Assembly (NCBI RefSeq): GCF_000471905.2
Contig: NW_006500103.1
Location: 260,859 to 324,858, forward strand
Origin: Amborella trichopoda
Lineage: Eukaryota; Streptophyta; Magnoliopsida; Amborellales; Amborellaceae
Length of the DNA stretch: 64,000 nt
Direction of reading: 5' to 3'
Shown: positions 1-13,184 of the stretch, in pieces
Position numbering within the stretch: position 1 is the first letter of the stretch
Layout of the letters: every line of letters begins with the position of its first letter
Made by a program: the position numbers and the translations under genes
The notes under the pieces: model-generated
Seen by the model: the letters and a program-made list of their open reading frames with translations, nothing else
Told to the model about the DNA's origin: nothing
The model's database searches: none

Positions 1-56
1 GAGAGAGAGAGAGTTACAGTGAGGAAGAGAGAGAGAGTGTGTATTAGCGCTGATTA
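1..56 (+). promoter_or_regulatory. GA-rich leader of the DUF21 gene
   Basis: A GA dinucleotide tract and a GA-rich stretch immediately precede the start codon at 57. CT/GA microsatellites are common in plant 5' UTRs. The core promoter lies outside the window. Confidence 0.5.
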
Positions 57-3000
57 ATGGCATCAAAGGTTGCATGTTGCGGGGTCCAATTCTGGCTTTA
101 CTTGCTGGCCATCATCGGATTGGTCACTTTTGCAGGTCTAATGGCCGGCCTCACACTGGGCCTCATGTCCCTCGGCCTGGTGGACCTCGAGGTGCTCATC
201 AAGTCTGGCCAACCCAAAGACAGGAAGAACGCTGGTACCTCATTTCTCTCTCTCTCTCTCTCTTGATTGGCTGAATTTCTTTCATTTTCTGTCTTCCTTC
301 AATTACTACTTATTTCTCATTTCCTTTCTCTTACTACTTGGTCGCTCTGAATTGCGATCATGTGCTGTGTTTGAGTTGTCTCCAATTTCTTTCCCTTTAA
401 GCTGCTAAATTTCTTCCGTCCTTTTTTTTTTTTTTTCTTTTCTTCTTTTTTCTGCCACTCAGGCACATCTGAATTTACTACTTTATTGTATCGAAATTCT
501 TGAGATTTTTCATATTTTGGCTTTGCGGTCCAAATGAAAATGAATGAATAATCTGGAGTTTTTAGTTCTCATTGAGAAGGTGAATCAGAGGCTTTTAGGT
601 GTGCCTATGGGTTTAACGCAGATTGCATATCTTGAGACAGTTTCAATCGGTTTGCCAGGACCAAACCATTTGTGGATTTAATTTAATTTATTGTTATTAT
701 TTTAATACTCACTTCATCGGCCTCTCTGTTTTTGGTTTATTTTCATCCAACAGTCGATTATATGATCACACAGCGGTGCCAGTTTACTTTAATTTCCTTT
801 AGTTACATGTAATTCTGGTATTTTAGAAGAAGTCATTATTTAGGTGGGATGTTAAGTGTTACTGAGATTCTTGATCAGAGTAATGTGGGGCTGCCTAGGG
901 TGATTTCAGTTTTCAAACATGCGGTTATCTAATTCTGTTGTTTAACTGTGGAAGGGGCCTTTTTTGGTAACAATTGTTGTGTTTGTGCAGCAAAGATATT
1001 TCCTGTTGTTAAAAATCAGCATCTATTACTGTGCACTCTCTTGATTGGCAATTCCTTGGCTATGGAGGTGTGTACCATTCGAAATGCTCTTTGTTCTACT
1101 CGTCAATGCAAAGAAATGATGAAGCAGCTTACTTTTTTTCTTTTTTCACCGGGTTACGATCTTTTTTTGATAATGTTGTTTTCTCTGTTTTTGCTTAGGC
1201 TCTTCCAATTTTCCTCGACATGTTGGTTCCTTCGTGGGCTGCTATATTGATCTCTGTCACTTTGATACTCATGTTTGGAGAGGTCCATGTCACCTGCCCT
1301 GCTTTCCCATTGCATAGGATTTTGTACAGGTTAATGAAACTGCTTAATTATTAGTCCCTATTCCGTAAGTTAACTATTTAAATGTCATTGAATTTTAGAT
1401 TCTTCCACAAGCTATATGTTCACGCTATGGAATGAGCGTTGGAGCAATTATGGCACCAGTTGTTCGTGTTCTCCTGGCGATCTTCTTTCCTGTTGCATAT
1501 CCCATTAGTAAGGTATGCACTCTGAACCTTTTTGTTTTCCTGCACATGAGAGACTTTGTATGTTTCTGTTAACATGGATTGGTGGGTGGTGCTACTAATA
1601 ATTGGAGAATATCATAAGATGTATTAGAGGATATTATCAAGTTATTTGCTATCTAGTTTCCTGGAGATTGCTTTTTAGAATGTAAATTCGTATCCTAATA
1701 GCATGGTTGATGCTTTTGGCTTAAAGGGGGTACCTAGACCAAAACTGAGTGTTTGGGAGCAATTGTACTTGTGTATTGAGCCAGGCCACCAGCTATATGT
1801 ATACTAGTAATACGATTTAGTTGTAAGAAAAGAGTCTTTTAGTTTTCGCATTGACTTTTTTCTTATATCCATGACTTCATGTGTTGTCTCTTAGTTGTCT
1901 CCCTTAAATAAAACATAGAGTCATGTTCCTCTGCTCAGTTTTCCTACGTGATTAGCTTGTTACAAAGAGACAAAAGCCTTGGTTGTAAATTATGGAGAAA
2001 CTTTTCAATGTTTGTTGTGAAACTCTTCAAATATATGCACTTTTATAACTTCCTGGAAAGAAAAATAAAAGTTCTTGCTAATTGTTCTCTTTCTTATAGA
2101 TGAAAAGCTGTATTCAATCTAGACTTTTGGGCTAAATAGACAATGGCAATTGAAATATCATGTGCTTTCAAGTGCATATGTTTTTCTCTGTCTGCAGATT
2201 CTGGATGGTCTTCTAGGGAAAGGGCATGCTGTCCTTTTACGAAGGGCAGAGCTGAAGACATTTATGGATTTTCATGGCGACAAGGTATTGCATATAACTT
2301 GGAATCTCTTGTGCCTTTTTTTCTCTCTGCCTATTATAAGTTTCATGATACCTCTAGTTTCTTTGTTTTTTATCGTTAGAAATAGGTTAACATTTTGTTT
2401 TCCATGTTTGAGTTTCCCAAGTTTGCAATCATCAAACTGTTGTATTTCATCATATAAAACGTTCAGACCATGCTCATCCATTTGCAAAATAACAATTCTA
2501 TATGGCCCAATCCCTTGGACCTTAGTTTATATAACTTTTTAGGTAAGTCAAGCAGTTTACTTTGGCTTGATCCATCTCGAGAAATACAAGCCCCTGAAAA
2601 TTTGACCAATGTAAAAATCTGTTTCATTCAGCCTTTTCCATGATATTTGATTTAAATTTCTCAATCTCTTCATTTTCAAAAATAAAAATAAAAATCCCAA
2701 TCTCTTCATTATTTGGCCTAATTAACCATTCCATTCATTTTTCTCGAAGAAAATATGAAGTCTTTCCTGGAAAACTAAAGCATAGAGACATAGTTTTGCA
2801 TGACAGAAATGGTGTTGCAAGATATTCTGACAGCATCATAGTCTCCTCTTATTTGATTTTGTGTGAGTGTTTCCTAGACACTTTACCTTCGGTTTGTTGT
2901 TGTGTGTTGACACATGTCGACATTCAGAGATATGTCGGTACTTATTGAAACATGGACGGCACTTGACCATATGTACTCGCTGACATCATCTCATTTTGAA

Positions 3001-6000
3001 TGTGTTTCGACATTTTTAATCAAAGTATCGTGGATCTCTTAACATAAAAGTCATAATGCCCATACGGTAGCACGAAATTGTTGTTTCAATTTGTAAGGTC
3101 TAGGGTTCCAATCTTGGCAATTTCCTTCTTTTTTTTCCTAGCTCAATTTTTTAATAATATATATAGTTAATAGTTTCATTTATTTTTATTTATTTTTGAT
3201 AATATATGCTGTAAGAAAAATTAGCTCATATGGTATGAGCCTCAAACATCATGCATGACCGTTGTATAGGGTCATAACTATTAGTGAAAGTTATGCAAAT
3301 GTTTATTATAGGTCTTTAAAATGTTATTCAATATCATCATCATCGTCATCATTATCTAAGCCTTATCCCAACTATTTAGGGTCGGCTACATGAATCTTAT
3401 TCCGCCATTCTGCTTATTGGTTTAGGATTCATAACAAGATTTGGCAAAGTTTCACCCTAGCTGCCTGTCCTAACACAACCCTCCTCCTTTACTCACACTT
3501 AGGACCGGCATGACCAGCTTGGGCTGGCCAAGACGGAGTTCTTTAAAATGTTATTCAATAAATAAAACATAAAATGCAACCCGTGATGGATGGAACTTCT
3601 TACTTCAGGTATAGGAAGCATCCAATTTATCAAAGCAAACACCATGAGGCAGGTGATTAAATATCTATGGCATATTATATAAATTATATGCCTCTTTCCT
3701 GTACGAAACTATTGGACAAGTGCTAGCTTTCTGGCCCAATGTACTAGACACCCTAGTCCATCTGATACCGACACTCGTGTTGGTATCCATGTACACTGCT
3801 TTGTACTTTACCCAAAAAGCTTTTATTAATTTGTCAGGAGTATTCCTGGCCTTGGGGATCTACTTGAAAATACAGAGTACTGGAATTTGTCTTGGATAGA
3901 CTATTTTGATCTTTTGAAAAAAAAAAAAAGAAGAAAAAGGGAAGAGAACTTTGTATTTGTATGCATAAATTTCAGTTCACACACCAGATGACTTAAAAGG
4001 AAAACTCATGCTCAATGACCTCATTGAAAGAATATTCAGTAACTACCATTTCTTCTTGCATTTCTAGAGTGTAAGGTTCAAATGCAACACATGTGCTTTA
4101 GATTATTGCAAAAATGAGTCATGAAGAGCCTTCCATAGATCTAAAGCAGCGGGTATTCCAATAATTTGTGCTAGAATTTATTCCGAAAAGGTTTGATTGA
4201 ATCATCCAATGAGTTGCTGGTTGTTAGCAACCGACTCTTCGTAAGTGGGGTTTATGGAAACAATATTCATTGTCTTCCCATTATCATCAATCTCTTCTTT
4301 TGTGATGAGTTTCGAAGATGAAGGGTTTGATGGGACCCTTCCAAATTATGAATTGGATGAGGTCAACTTGGTCGTGACCATAGAAAATGGATGTGAATGG
4401 CACATTATTGTAAAATGGAGTATGAGGGTTAAAGTAGGCTAGAAGGCAAAGGGAGGAGCATGAAACATATAAAGTGGTGAAGTAATGGATAGAATCGTAA
4501 ATAAAGAGGTAAGTTAAATTGTTAGGTTTTCTTTGAGTAGAAAGAACAAGAGAAACCAAGACTTTTAAGCATTTAAGTTCTTAATAAGAAAAAGCCCCAG
4601 ACATGTTGATACAGGCTGCAAGTTTTCAAATGAGAAATTTTTTGGGGTTTGATGGAAGGTCAAGCAAATTTAGGCTTTCGAAAGAAATTATTTGTTCAGA
4701 GAGAGCCCAGAGTTGGGGATATGTGCTGTAAAATTTCGGTGAGAAAACTGTGTGAGATAAAATTTCCATGAGAGAGCATTTGGTAAATCACCACCCCCCC
4801 CCTCCTCTTCTCTTTTATTTTTTTCATATAGGTTGTTGGTAAAAGAGACGCAAAGAGAGATTAGAGCAGTGTTTTAAAAATCGCCGATCCGATCCGGAAT
4901 CGGGCGATCCGGATCGGATATCGGCTGTACTGTTCCGAATCTGTATAGAAACGGGACCGGGCCTGATAGAACATCCATACCATTTTTCCATTAAAATATT
5001 CTCCTTTCCGTTATTAAAATATTATGTCCTTACCCAAACCCTCCTGACCTTTCCGTCATTTTTCTATTAAAATATTCTCTCCGTTCCCAACCTCACCTTG
5101 AGGTCATCAACATGCACCTGCCCTGCACCACAACCACATTAATTGATGGTCTCAAGCGTCAAGCAATTTGTTTTATAGGTCATGTTATTCCCACATCTTT
5201 TCGATGTGGGACAACTATCAAGTCCATCTACCACGCCATTTTCTATTAGTGGTTAATAGATGTTTGATTAGACTATAAAGATAGCGCGGATTAAAAAAAT
5301 GTTTGATGAGAATCTTTTAATAAATGGGCTGTATGTGCGAGACTATAGAGATTTTAGAAATGTGGGAAGAAAATGGGTCGTAAATATTGGTGTTTACAAC
5401 TTGTAATACAATGCAACTTCCATTGATTAATATTATTAGGATCTTAGGCATTATTTTATTTTATGATTAATATTAAGATATTAGTTAATAGGGATTAAAA
5501 AAAATAGTACTAGCTCATGGGATATTAAAAAAGCAAAAAATATTACTAATACTAGTCTATTGAACAGTAAAAATAAATAAAAAATTAGTAATTTATTTGT
5601 AAGGGTCATACCCTTGTTTTTTGAATCACGTTTATTATAATATTGTAATTAATAATTATACTAATTACAATGATAATCAAATCTTATATTTATTTATTAA
5701 TTAATTTATTTATAAATTATGCAATGTATTATTTTTTGTTATAGTTGTAAATTCGATTTTTAAATTAGATGATATTATAAGACAAATTTCAAATTTATTC
5801 TTATTTTTGTAGTAAATTGATGATAAAATGATAAAATACAAACCAATAATTATAATTTCAATGCATAATATTGTATTTAGTTAGGTTTTAATAAATGTTT
5901 GATGAGAATCTTCATACAAGGAAATAACATCTCAATATTCGCATATTGATGTAAAAAAATAGAAGTTATTAATGTAGTACCCTCATTTCTTATTGGATTC

Positions 6001-9000
6001 ATAAAAAACAACATTTATAATGATTTTGAATAATTTTTTTGAATTTTTTTAAGGCCGAATCCGACCGATTTAGCCGATTCTTGATCCGAAACATTCACCA
6101 ATCCGGATGGGTTTTTGGGGTGCCCGATCCGGGGCACCGATCCGTTTTTTAAACCACTGGATTAGAGTTAAGAAAGAGAGGGAGATTTTAAGATTAGGTG
6201 GCTGACTTGAGATTAAAAGAAAGAGAGATATTAGGGTTTAGAGAGAGGGAGAGTTAAGAAGAGAAAAACGGATTGGTGTGAACCCCCTAATTAGAGTATG
6301 TTGGAGGTGCCTCTCATTATTTTTTTGGTTGAGTCAGTGGGAAGAGGGCCCCTACCCTTGGTAGGAATTGAGCCTAGGACGTAACGTTGCAAATCGTCAA
6401 GCGCCTAACCAATTAAGCCCAGGCTCTTTTCCTAGGTGCCTCTCATTATGTTACTAAATATTACATTGTTGGTTGTTAGGGTATGTATAATTACATAAAT
6501 GCCCTTAACATCCAGGAATATTGCAAACTAATAATGTAATGAAGTAACAATGACAGCAATGCCATTTATACATCATACATTGTCTTAACATTGTGGTCTT
6601 GCATATGTGCTAGTAATCATATCAGACGGTATGATACATAGTCTTAACATTGTGGTCTTGCATATGTGCTGGTAATTATATCAAACAGTATCATGTGTGA
6701 ATTCGTTAACCTCATTAAAAAAAAACGGTATCATGTATAAAAGTTGATAGTTGGTTTATAAGATCACAGGTGATTTTTGTGGCTTTTCATACATGTTGAT
6801 CTGTCTATTTTATTACTCTTGTTTGTATTATTTTTGGCATATCTTGCCACCTGAGGTTTTTAAGCCCTAAATTGGCTTCAACTTTAGGCTCGAACTTTCT
6901 GTGGAACTAATGCAATGGTATTTTGCATATCTGATGTTTATATATTCCCTAGGCTGGAAAGGGTGGGGATTTATCACAAGATGAGACAACCATTATTTCT
7001 GGGGCCCTTGACTTAACTCAAAAGACTGCTAAGGATGCCATGACTCCTATATCAAAAACATTTTCTCTTGATCTAGATGGCATTCTTGATGTGTGAGTTT
7101 CTCATTCACCAATTTTGTGCTTAAATTGATAGGTCGCCATTTCATATGTTCAATTTGTTAGTTCATATGCTGATGACGTTTACTGTCCTCAGGCAGACAT
7201 TGAATTTGGTTATGTCAAAAGGTCATAGCAGAATTCCTGTTCACTCTGGAAATCCTACCAATATAATTGGTCTCATCCTAGTGAGTATATCCCTCATGAT
7301 TCAAATATTTTAATGAGAATCCTGCATTTGTGTTATATAGAAAATTTAAATAACCAATTTCCAATGATTTCTGTTCATGCATCTTCGGTTTTAGGCAATG
7401 ACTAATATGAGTTTATTTCATTTGTCTAATATGCTTAATGGAGATACACGTTGAATTCTTTTATTACGCTTTGCTAAAATTTGTTTTAATTGGGAGATAT
7501 TGCTTATGAGGTGCATGAAATATTCTTTCAGGTAAAGAATCTCCTAACAATTAACCCAAAAGATGATGTTCCTCTAAGGAAAATGACCATTCGCAAAATA
7601 CCTCGGTGAGATAATTATTGTCATGTTTTGCTTTGGTTGACATGGCGGCATCTCCTATGCCTTGTATAATGAGTTAACCTTGAATTTTAGTTTGATTGTT
7701 TTCTATTGTTTGAATATAAACAAAAAAAGAAAGAAAGTCAATCAATTGTTTGATCTCGTATATTTGTATTTTGAATTTATTAGGCCTGAGTTCTATCTTG
7801 AGCCTGCTGTTATTACTTTGTTCTAGAAGCTGAGTTTTATATGTTTCCTCATCCACATGTCCATGCTTCAGGGTTTCGGAAAGCATGCCTCTTTATGATA
7901 TGCTGAATGAATTTCAGAAGGGCCATAGCCACATATCAGTAGTTGTGAAGGACGTTAACGAGACTGCAGAGTCCTCAAACAAAACTAGTGAACCTAATTC
8001 CCATCAGGAAAAGAAGTTGAATGGCTGTGTGACAAAATCCCTGCCAGATAGTAAATTAAATAAAGGTTAGCAAAAAGTGTTACATATCATTGAAAATTTG
8101 ATTCCTGAATATCCTTGGTTGCTTCTCTATTGTGTAGTTTTTTGTTTTGATAAATCTATTATGTTAGAATTCCTGTTCTCCCTTTACATTTTATTTACCA
8201 AATATTGTAAAAGACTGCCATCATTTGTAGGACACACTTTCCTGCTTATTCATATTTTTGGATGGAATATTTGTTGTTACTAGATTCTAGACTCTTCCCA
8301 TGCGTATGCAGTTGCTATTCCATGGACTTATAATTGGTATTTTCTATGGTGTGATATGTTGGCTCTAGTGTTGTTTCATTTCTATATTTTCTATCTGCCA
8401 AGTAAATGTGCTAATTTAGTACAATGGGAAGGCTTAAGGGGTTATACATATAGATATTTTGTGAAGACAATTACATATTGCACTTTGTCAAGTAATATTC
8501 TTCCAAAATGCTGAGAGCCAGAAAATTTCAAGCCTCTGTTTTGATGTATTTTTTAGTCTACTAACTCACGCAATCACTCCTGCCAACAGGGCTGATATGC
8601 ATGTCCCTATTGCTGATAATGTGAGCCAATCCTGAAACAAAACCAATGCTACAAGCTCTAGTATGGATGTCATATAGTTATTCCTCATTATAACATTATA
8701 TAAAGTCCCTATCTTAACAAATAGAGCAGGCTGGTTGGCTATGTGAGCTTTGTAACACTCTTAAGACTAGTCAGAGGCTCAGATCAGCTGTGTCCATTTT
8801 TAGCTAAATTCTGTATCTTGAATGTTAACATAGGAGCTATATTTGAAACTGGTTCTAATCTTGTTTGTTTATCCCAATATCTGTTTTATCCTACTTTCCA
8901 ACCCATGAATTATTCTCATTTATTTAGACAGGCAAGCTTATATGTAGTTCAAAGTTTCAAACCTATATTAGACAAACAGGATCACAGCTGAATCCATGTA

Positions 9001-12000
9001 CTCTCTCTGTCCAGTATTGCTGTCCTCCCTTTTCCAGAGAAACTTCCCTTCTCTCAGCATATGCTCCTCTTCTACAATATTCAATGTCCTCCTTCTTTCG
9101 ACCATTGATGAGTTTTGTGTTTTCATATGGATGCCATGTGTATGACCAGACACCTCGGGCTGTATTTCTCTCCAGCAACCTCCTTCCTTTCATCTACGCT
9201 ACAATTGTTTTAACCCACATGTTCCCTTCTAATCTCTTTTCTCCACCAGAGATTAGCAGGGAAAGCTATACTTTAGTTTAAAAAGTAAGTCACACCCATG
9301 TTGCTCAGTTTCTTCTTGTATTGGAAGATGGAATTTTCTCACTGCTAAACTGATTTGATAGCTTGAGAAGTTTAAAGCCGTATGCAACATGTTGGATAGT
9401 TTCCATCACCCTTTTCAATAAGTATTGGCCATGGTTTTCTTGTGAAATTGATAGTCGAGCACAAGAGTATTCATGATTCACCTCCCATGTGTATTGCCCA
9501 ATATTGTAACTCTTGGCTGCATGAATTTTATTAGGATTTCGTACTTTTATATGTGAAGTTTGCGCATTTTAAAATTTGCCCACTATAAAGAAATACAGAA
9601 AATTACTCATAGCCATCCCCATGCACGGGGTGGGGCAGAAAAAAGGGAAAGGTAGACAAGGGAAAAAAAATTACAAAAGGGAAAACAGATGAAAAAAAGA
9701 AGGGAAAAGTTTATATAGAGTCGAGGCTCTAAACAATCAAATTAGAGCCTACCTCAAAAATTTCACTAGAAGAGTCCCATGTGTATTGCTGTACTTTAAA
9801 TTCCAATATTGTAACTCTTTGCCGTATGAATTTTATTAGGATTTCATACTTTTATATGTGAAGTTTGCGCATTTTAAAGTTTGCCCACTATAAAGAAATA
9901 CAGAAAATTACTCGTAGCCATCCCCATGCACTGTGTGGGGCAGAAAAAAGGGAAAGGTAGACAAGGGAAAACAGATGAAAAATAGAAGGGAAAAGTTTAT
10001 ATAGAGCCGAGGCTCTAAACAATCAAATTAGAGCCTACCTCAAAAATTTCACTAGAAGAGGTTGTTTTGATGCCCAAATATCCTCAAATTGATCATCTCG
10101 CCATCAATATGCATGGACATGAGAAAAAAATGGATTTCAAGTTTTGAAAATAGTGTATTTTGTAATGCATTTTTGGACCGTCGATTTTCAAGATTTTCAA
10201 GTTTTTATTGATCGGTCAATCTACACTATTTTTTAAGCTTTAAACTTTATAAAATAAAATAAAAATATATTTTAAGGGTATCACAAAGATTTCCAATATT
10301 GAAACCACATTTCTCGACACTATTTGAAGGTAGGCTCTAATTTGATTGTTTAGAGCCTAGGCTCTATGCAAACCGCACCCAAAAAAAAAGGATATGTATG
10401 TTAAAAAGTAATTGGGGATAAGGCTTGAATTCATGTAGCCGATTCCAAATAATTGGGATAAGGCTTGGATGATGAATGATAATGATGTATGTTAAAAAAT
10501 GATATGAAGATACCTTTGCATAAATGTATGTTAAATTCTTAGATATAACAGAGTTCTGGAAGAAAATTGAATTATACTAAAAATATAAGATAACAAAGTT
10601 TTAGAAAATTTATAGCAAGTCTATCAATACCCAATCCTCCATGTTACATCGTCTATACCCATGAGGCAGTTCTACTACATATCCATGATCCATAAATGGG
10701 TAATGGCGATGAAGTGTTCCTCTGCTCAAAGCCAGTCTAAGGTCCATGGAGATAAACTTGTAATAGGGAGCAAATGTTTGAATAATAGAGTAGGAACTTA
10801 AACCTGAATATGGCCGTATGGTATTACCTCATCTCCAAAGCTCATACTCAATATTGGACAATGGTGATGAATTGATTCTGCCAAATGCCAGCTGCCAGTC
10901 AATCAGTAAGGCCTTTGGAGATGAAACTGTAATACTCTTTTATAAAATTCGAGGGGATAACATATTTAAGTAAAAGATAAATAACTATTTGAAAGAGACT
11001 GTGTACCTAGAGCGGTGACAGATGGGATCCCAAGTCTTTGAGAGAAACTCAGAGATAGAAAAGAAGATCGATTAATGGACAGGGCAGATTATTTTTGCCA
11101 TTTTGAGGAAGGATATCAATTGCTTATATCTTTCAAAAAAAATATTTGAGGAAAAATTGTTTATATTTTTCAAATTAATGGATGGTTTTTTTCACAAAGA
11201 GATAAGAATAGAGGCTGTTGGAGATAAGGGAAGATTGGTAATGTATTTGAAAGAACCTCTTTATGATAAATAGCCATTTCTATTCCAAACAAACCCTATT
11301 TATAGGAGATAAGGTAATTATTTTCTTTTTGGAAGTTTTAAGGAGGGAAGAAAGAGATAACCACCACGACTGGTGGAGGATGAAGACGTTGTGGGGGAGA
11401 GCAAGATTCCTTGGAGGCACATGGAACTTGCCAAATGTTACACACACCGTATTCTGCTCCTGTGACTATATATCTTCTATTTAGGTTGGGGAAGGACACC
11501 TTCCGAATGAACACATCCCTCCAAGGAAACAGATTTATTAGTTATAGATTAGCCTTTGCTATTGTTGTAAGAGGCGTTATTTCCCTGTTCTAGACACTAG
11601 TTGATCCTCAAATGAAGTTTTTATTGGATGTATGAACTTGTTGCGGAAAGTAACAACTGCAACACTTACACAAATTTCTGCCAATTCTACAAACATTGGA
11701 ATGAGTTTACACTATAATTCTCATGATCGGTGAATTCGTGGATGTCCCATAGAGCATATTTTTTACTGTCCTGTCTGTGTTGATGTGCAATAAAATTGAT
11801 ATTCCTGGTTACAATTGCAGAAGATCATAACACTAACTTCACTAGGAGCAGCCAGTTGGGAGGGTCCAAATCTGAGATATCTGATTCTAACCCTGTGTGG
11901 ATCAGGAAGGATGGAGAACAAAAGTTGAGAGATGGAGCTTCTGCACCTGCTGATTTAAAGAAGCGAAACAGAGGTAGCATGGAGTTTGTTCTTAATAGCG

Positions 12001-12978
12001 ATCAGGGTTTTGTTCCAGATATTCAATACGACGATGAAGCTGTGGGCATTATCACTATGGAGGATGTGATTGAAGAACTCTTACAGGCAAGTGAACAGGA
12101 TGTTAATTTTTAAGTATGATCGGGACATGATTTTTAGAAGATTTCTGTTTAAACAATATCCTTGTGTGCTTTCTATGCAGCATGCAACTTTGCCATTGTT
12201 CATTGGCAATATAATTCATGTCTATTACTTGATCTTCATAGTTTCTCGTTTATGTATTGAAATCTAATGCTATCTGCAAATGACACTTTCAATCGTTTCT
12301 ACTTTCACCACTAGTGATTAAGGATAGTGCCTAAGGTAAACGATTAGCATGCAGACTCATTGGTCCATTGGCCGCATTTTCCAGTTCATACTCTTTGCCA
12401 TGGCAAAAATTACCAAAAGTTTTTGCCTCCCTCCTTTATTTTACCGAAAATTGCATGACCAATGTTTTATTATATTTTCCATGTTTGATTGAGACTACTT
12501 GTGCTGTTGCATGACCAATTTTTTATTATGGAGCAATGAATCTCTTGAGTTGCACCAGCTTTTAGTGATTCAAATTCTCTGTGATTCAGGAGGAGATATT
12601 GGACGAAACCGACGAGTATATTAACGTTCATAACAGGTAAAAACTGCACTACATTCTTGTTCTTTCTCAGTGAATTGTTGGGTTGTGTGAGTTCTTCTGC
12701 TGACTATCTGAGGTGAACGAAACAGGATAAAGGTGAATGTGAAAGCATCATCTCCAAGGATGCCCCAAATTTCATCATCCCCGTCACGACAGATGCCTGG
12801 AATGGTTCCATCTTATCGCGGCCACAGTCCAATGCAGCAATCGCCTGTTTCCTCTTGTCCTGCTGCTCCGGGTTCCACTCGGACACTCTCGACCTCAGGA
12901 GGTACTTCAATTGCAGGTTCCTCTGATATGACAGGTTTGCAAGGTTCTGATACAGGAATTTGCAAGAGAGACAATTGA
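57..12978 (+). CDS. DUF21 and CBS-domain membrane protein (CNNM/CorC-like)
   Basis: Twelve exons join in frame: 57-234, 991-1067, 1199-1282, 1399-1512, 2198-2284, 6953-7092, 7193-7280, 7532-7605, 7872-8065, 11821-12086, 12590-12636, 12726-12978 (1602 nt, 533 aa). The N-terminal DUF21 domain (about residues 10-185) has hydrophobic helices beginning [14 protein letters not shown], and contains [12 protein letters not shown] and [15 protein letters not shown] pair follows ([37 protein letters not shown], then [15 protein letters not shown] near residue 430). A poorly conserved Ser/Lys-rich insert lies between the CBS halves, and the tail is Ser/Pro-rich. This matches the Arabidopsis At4g14240/At4g33700 family, which resembles CNNM/CorC proteins linked to Mg2+ or other cation handling; the plant substrate is not settled. 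Intron 5 (4.7 kb) and intron 9 (3.8 kb) are inflated by transposons. Intron 10 starts with GC. No lesion was found, so it looks functional. Confidence 0.93.
3313..3560 (-). mobile_element. RTE-type LINE 3' end (or SINE with an RTE tail), full TSD
   Basis: The body 3334-3539 reads on the minus strand and ends in a (GAT)n-like tail (plus-strand ATC repeats at 3334-3350). Next to the tail is the typical plant RTE 3' motif around a GTAGCCGACCC-like core and a GGGATAAGGCTTA-like core. A 21-bp direct repeat (TCTTTAAAATG... at 3313-3333 and 3540-3560) flanks it and is a readable target-site duplication. It sits in intron 5 of the DUF21 gene. Confidence 0.75.
4859..6167. mobile_element. hAT-type non-autonomous element with perfect 8-bp TSD
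   Basis: The element spans 4867-6159 and is flanked by the identical 8-mer GATTAGAG at 4859-4866 and 6160-6167. The ends are inverted repeats, CAGTGTTTTAAAAATCG on the left and (reverse complement) CAGTGGTTTAAAAAACGG on the right, the usual hAT shape. Subterminal regions carry many GATCCG/CGATCC words. The interior is AT-rich and has no transposase reading frame that I can see. The last 230 bp or so resemble the end of the element at 26711-27699, so both belong to one family. Confidence 0.88.
6305..6449 (-). mobile_element. tRNA-derived SINE with 16-bp TSD
   Basis: The body 6321-6433 reads on the minus strand. It has a tRNA-like head with a box-A-like GGCTTAATTGGTTAGGCGC and a weak box-B-like GGCTCAATTCC, then the block ACCAAGGGTAGGGGCCC and an A-rich tail. 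A 16-bp direct repeat, AGGTGCCTCTCATTAT, flanks it (6305-6320 and 6434-6449). The SINE at 44597-44726 is a second member of the family. Confidence 0.8.
9490..10383. repeat. MULE-type MITE whose left half lies in a tandem segmental duplication
   Basis: About 285 bp (roughly 9490-9774) is repeated right after (roughly 9779-10063), including the left end of a MITE. The complete MITE runs from about 9988 to 10381. Its inverted ends carry the shared core TTTATATAGAGCC and CTCTAAACAATCAAATTAG. The truncated first copy shows that the duplication happened after the MITE inserted. It lies in intron 9 of the DUF21 gene. Confidence 0.7.
10433..10490 (+). mobile_element. RTE LINE 3'-end fragment
   Basis: A short plus-strand piece with the RTE 3' motif (TGTAGCCGATTCCAAATAAT, GGGATAAGGCTTGGATGATG) and a degenerate GAT-rich tail. 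No coding part remains. Confidence 0.6.
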
Positions 12979-13159
12979 GATACCAGAGGTTGTGGTCTTT
13001 GATTTATACAAGTTATGAATTCGTAGTAAGAACATTAAGCAGCGCTCTGTCAGAGCAAATAGATGAGGGAAGACAACTCTTGAGTGGGGGACAGCCTAAA
13101 TGTCCCAGTCATATGGATGGTGCATAATCATTATTTCATACGTGCGCTCTCAACACTTT

Positions 13160-13184
13160 ATCCAGAGAGAGAGAGAGAGAGAGA
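13160..13184. repeat. (GA)n microsatellite
   Basis: A pure AG/GA run about 180 bp downstream of the DUF21 stop codon, probably in the 3' UTR or just beyond it. Confidence 0.8.

Noticed and set aside
3061..3240. tRNA-like words (GGGTTCCAATC near 3110) as a SINE
   Set aside because: Only a loose box-B match with no convincing box A, tail or target duplication.
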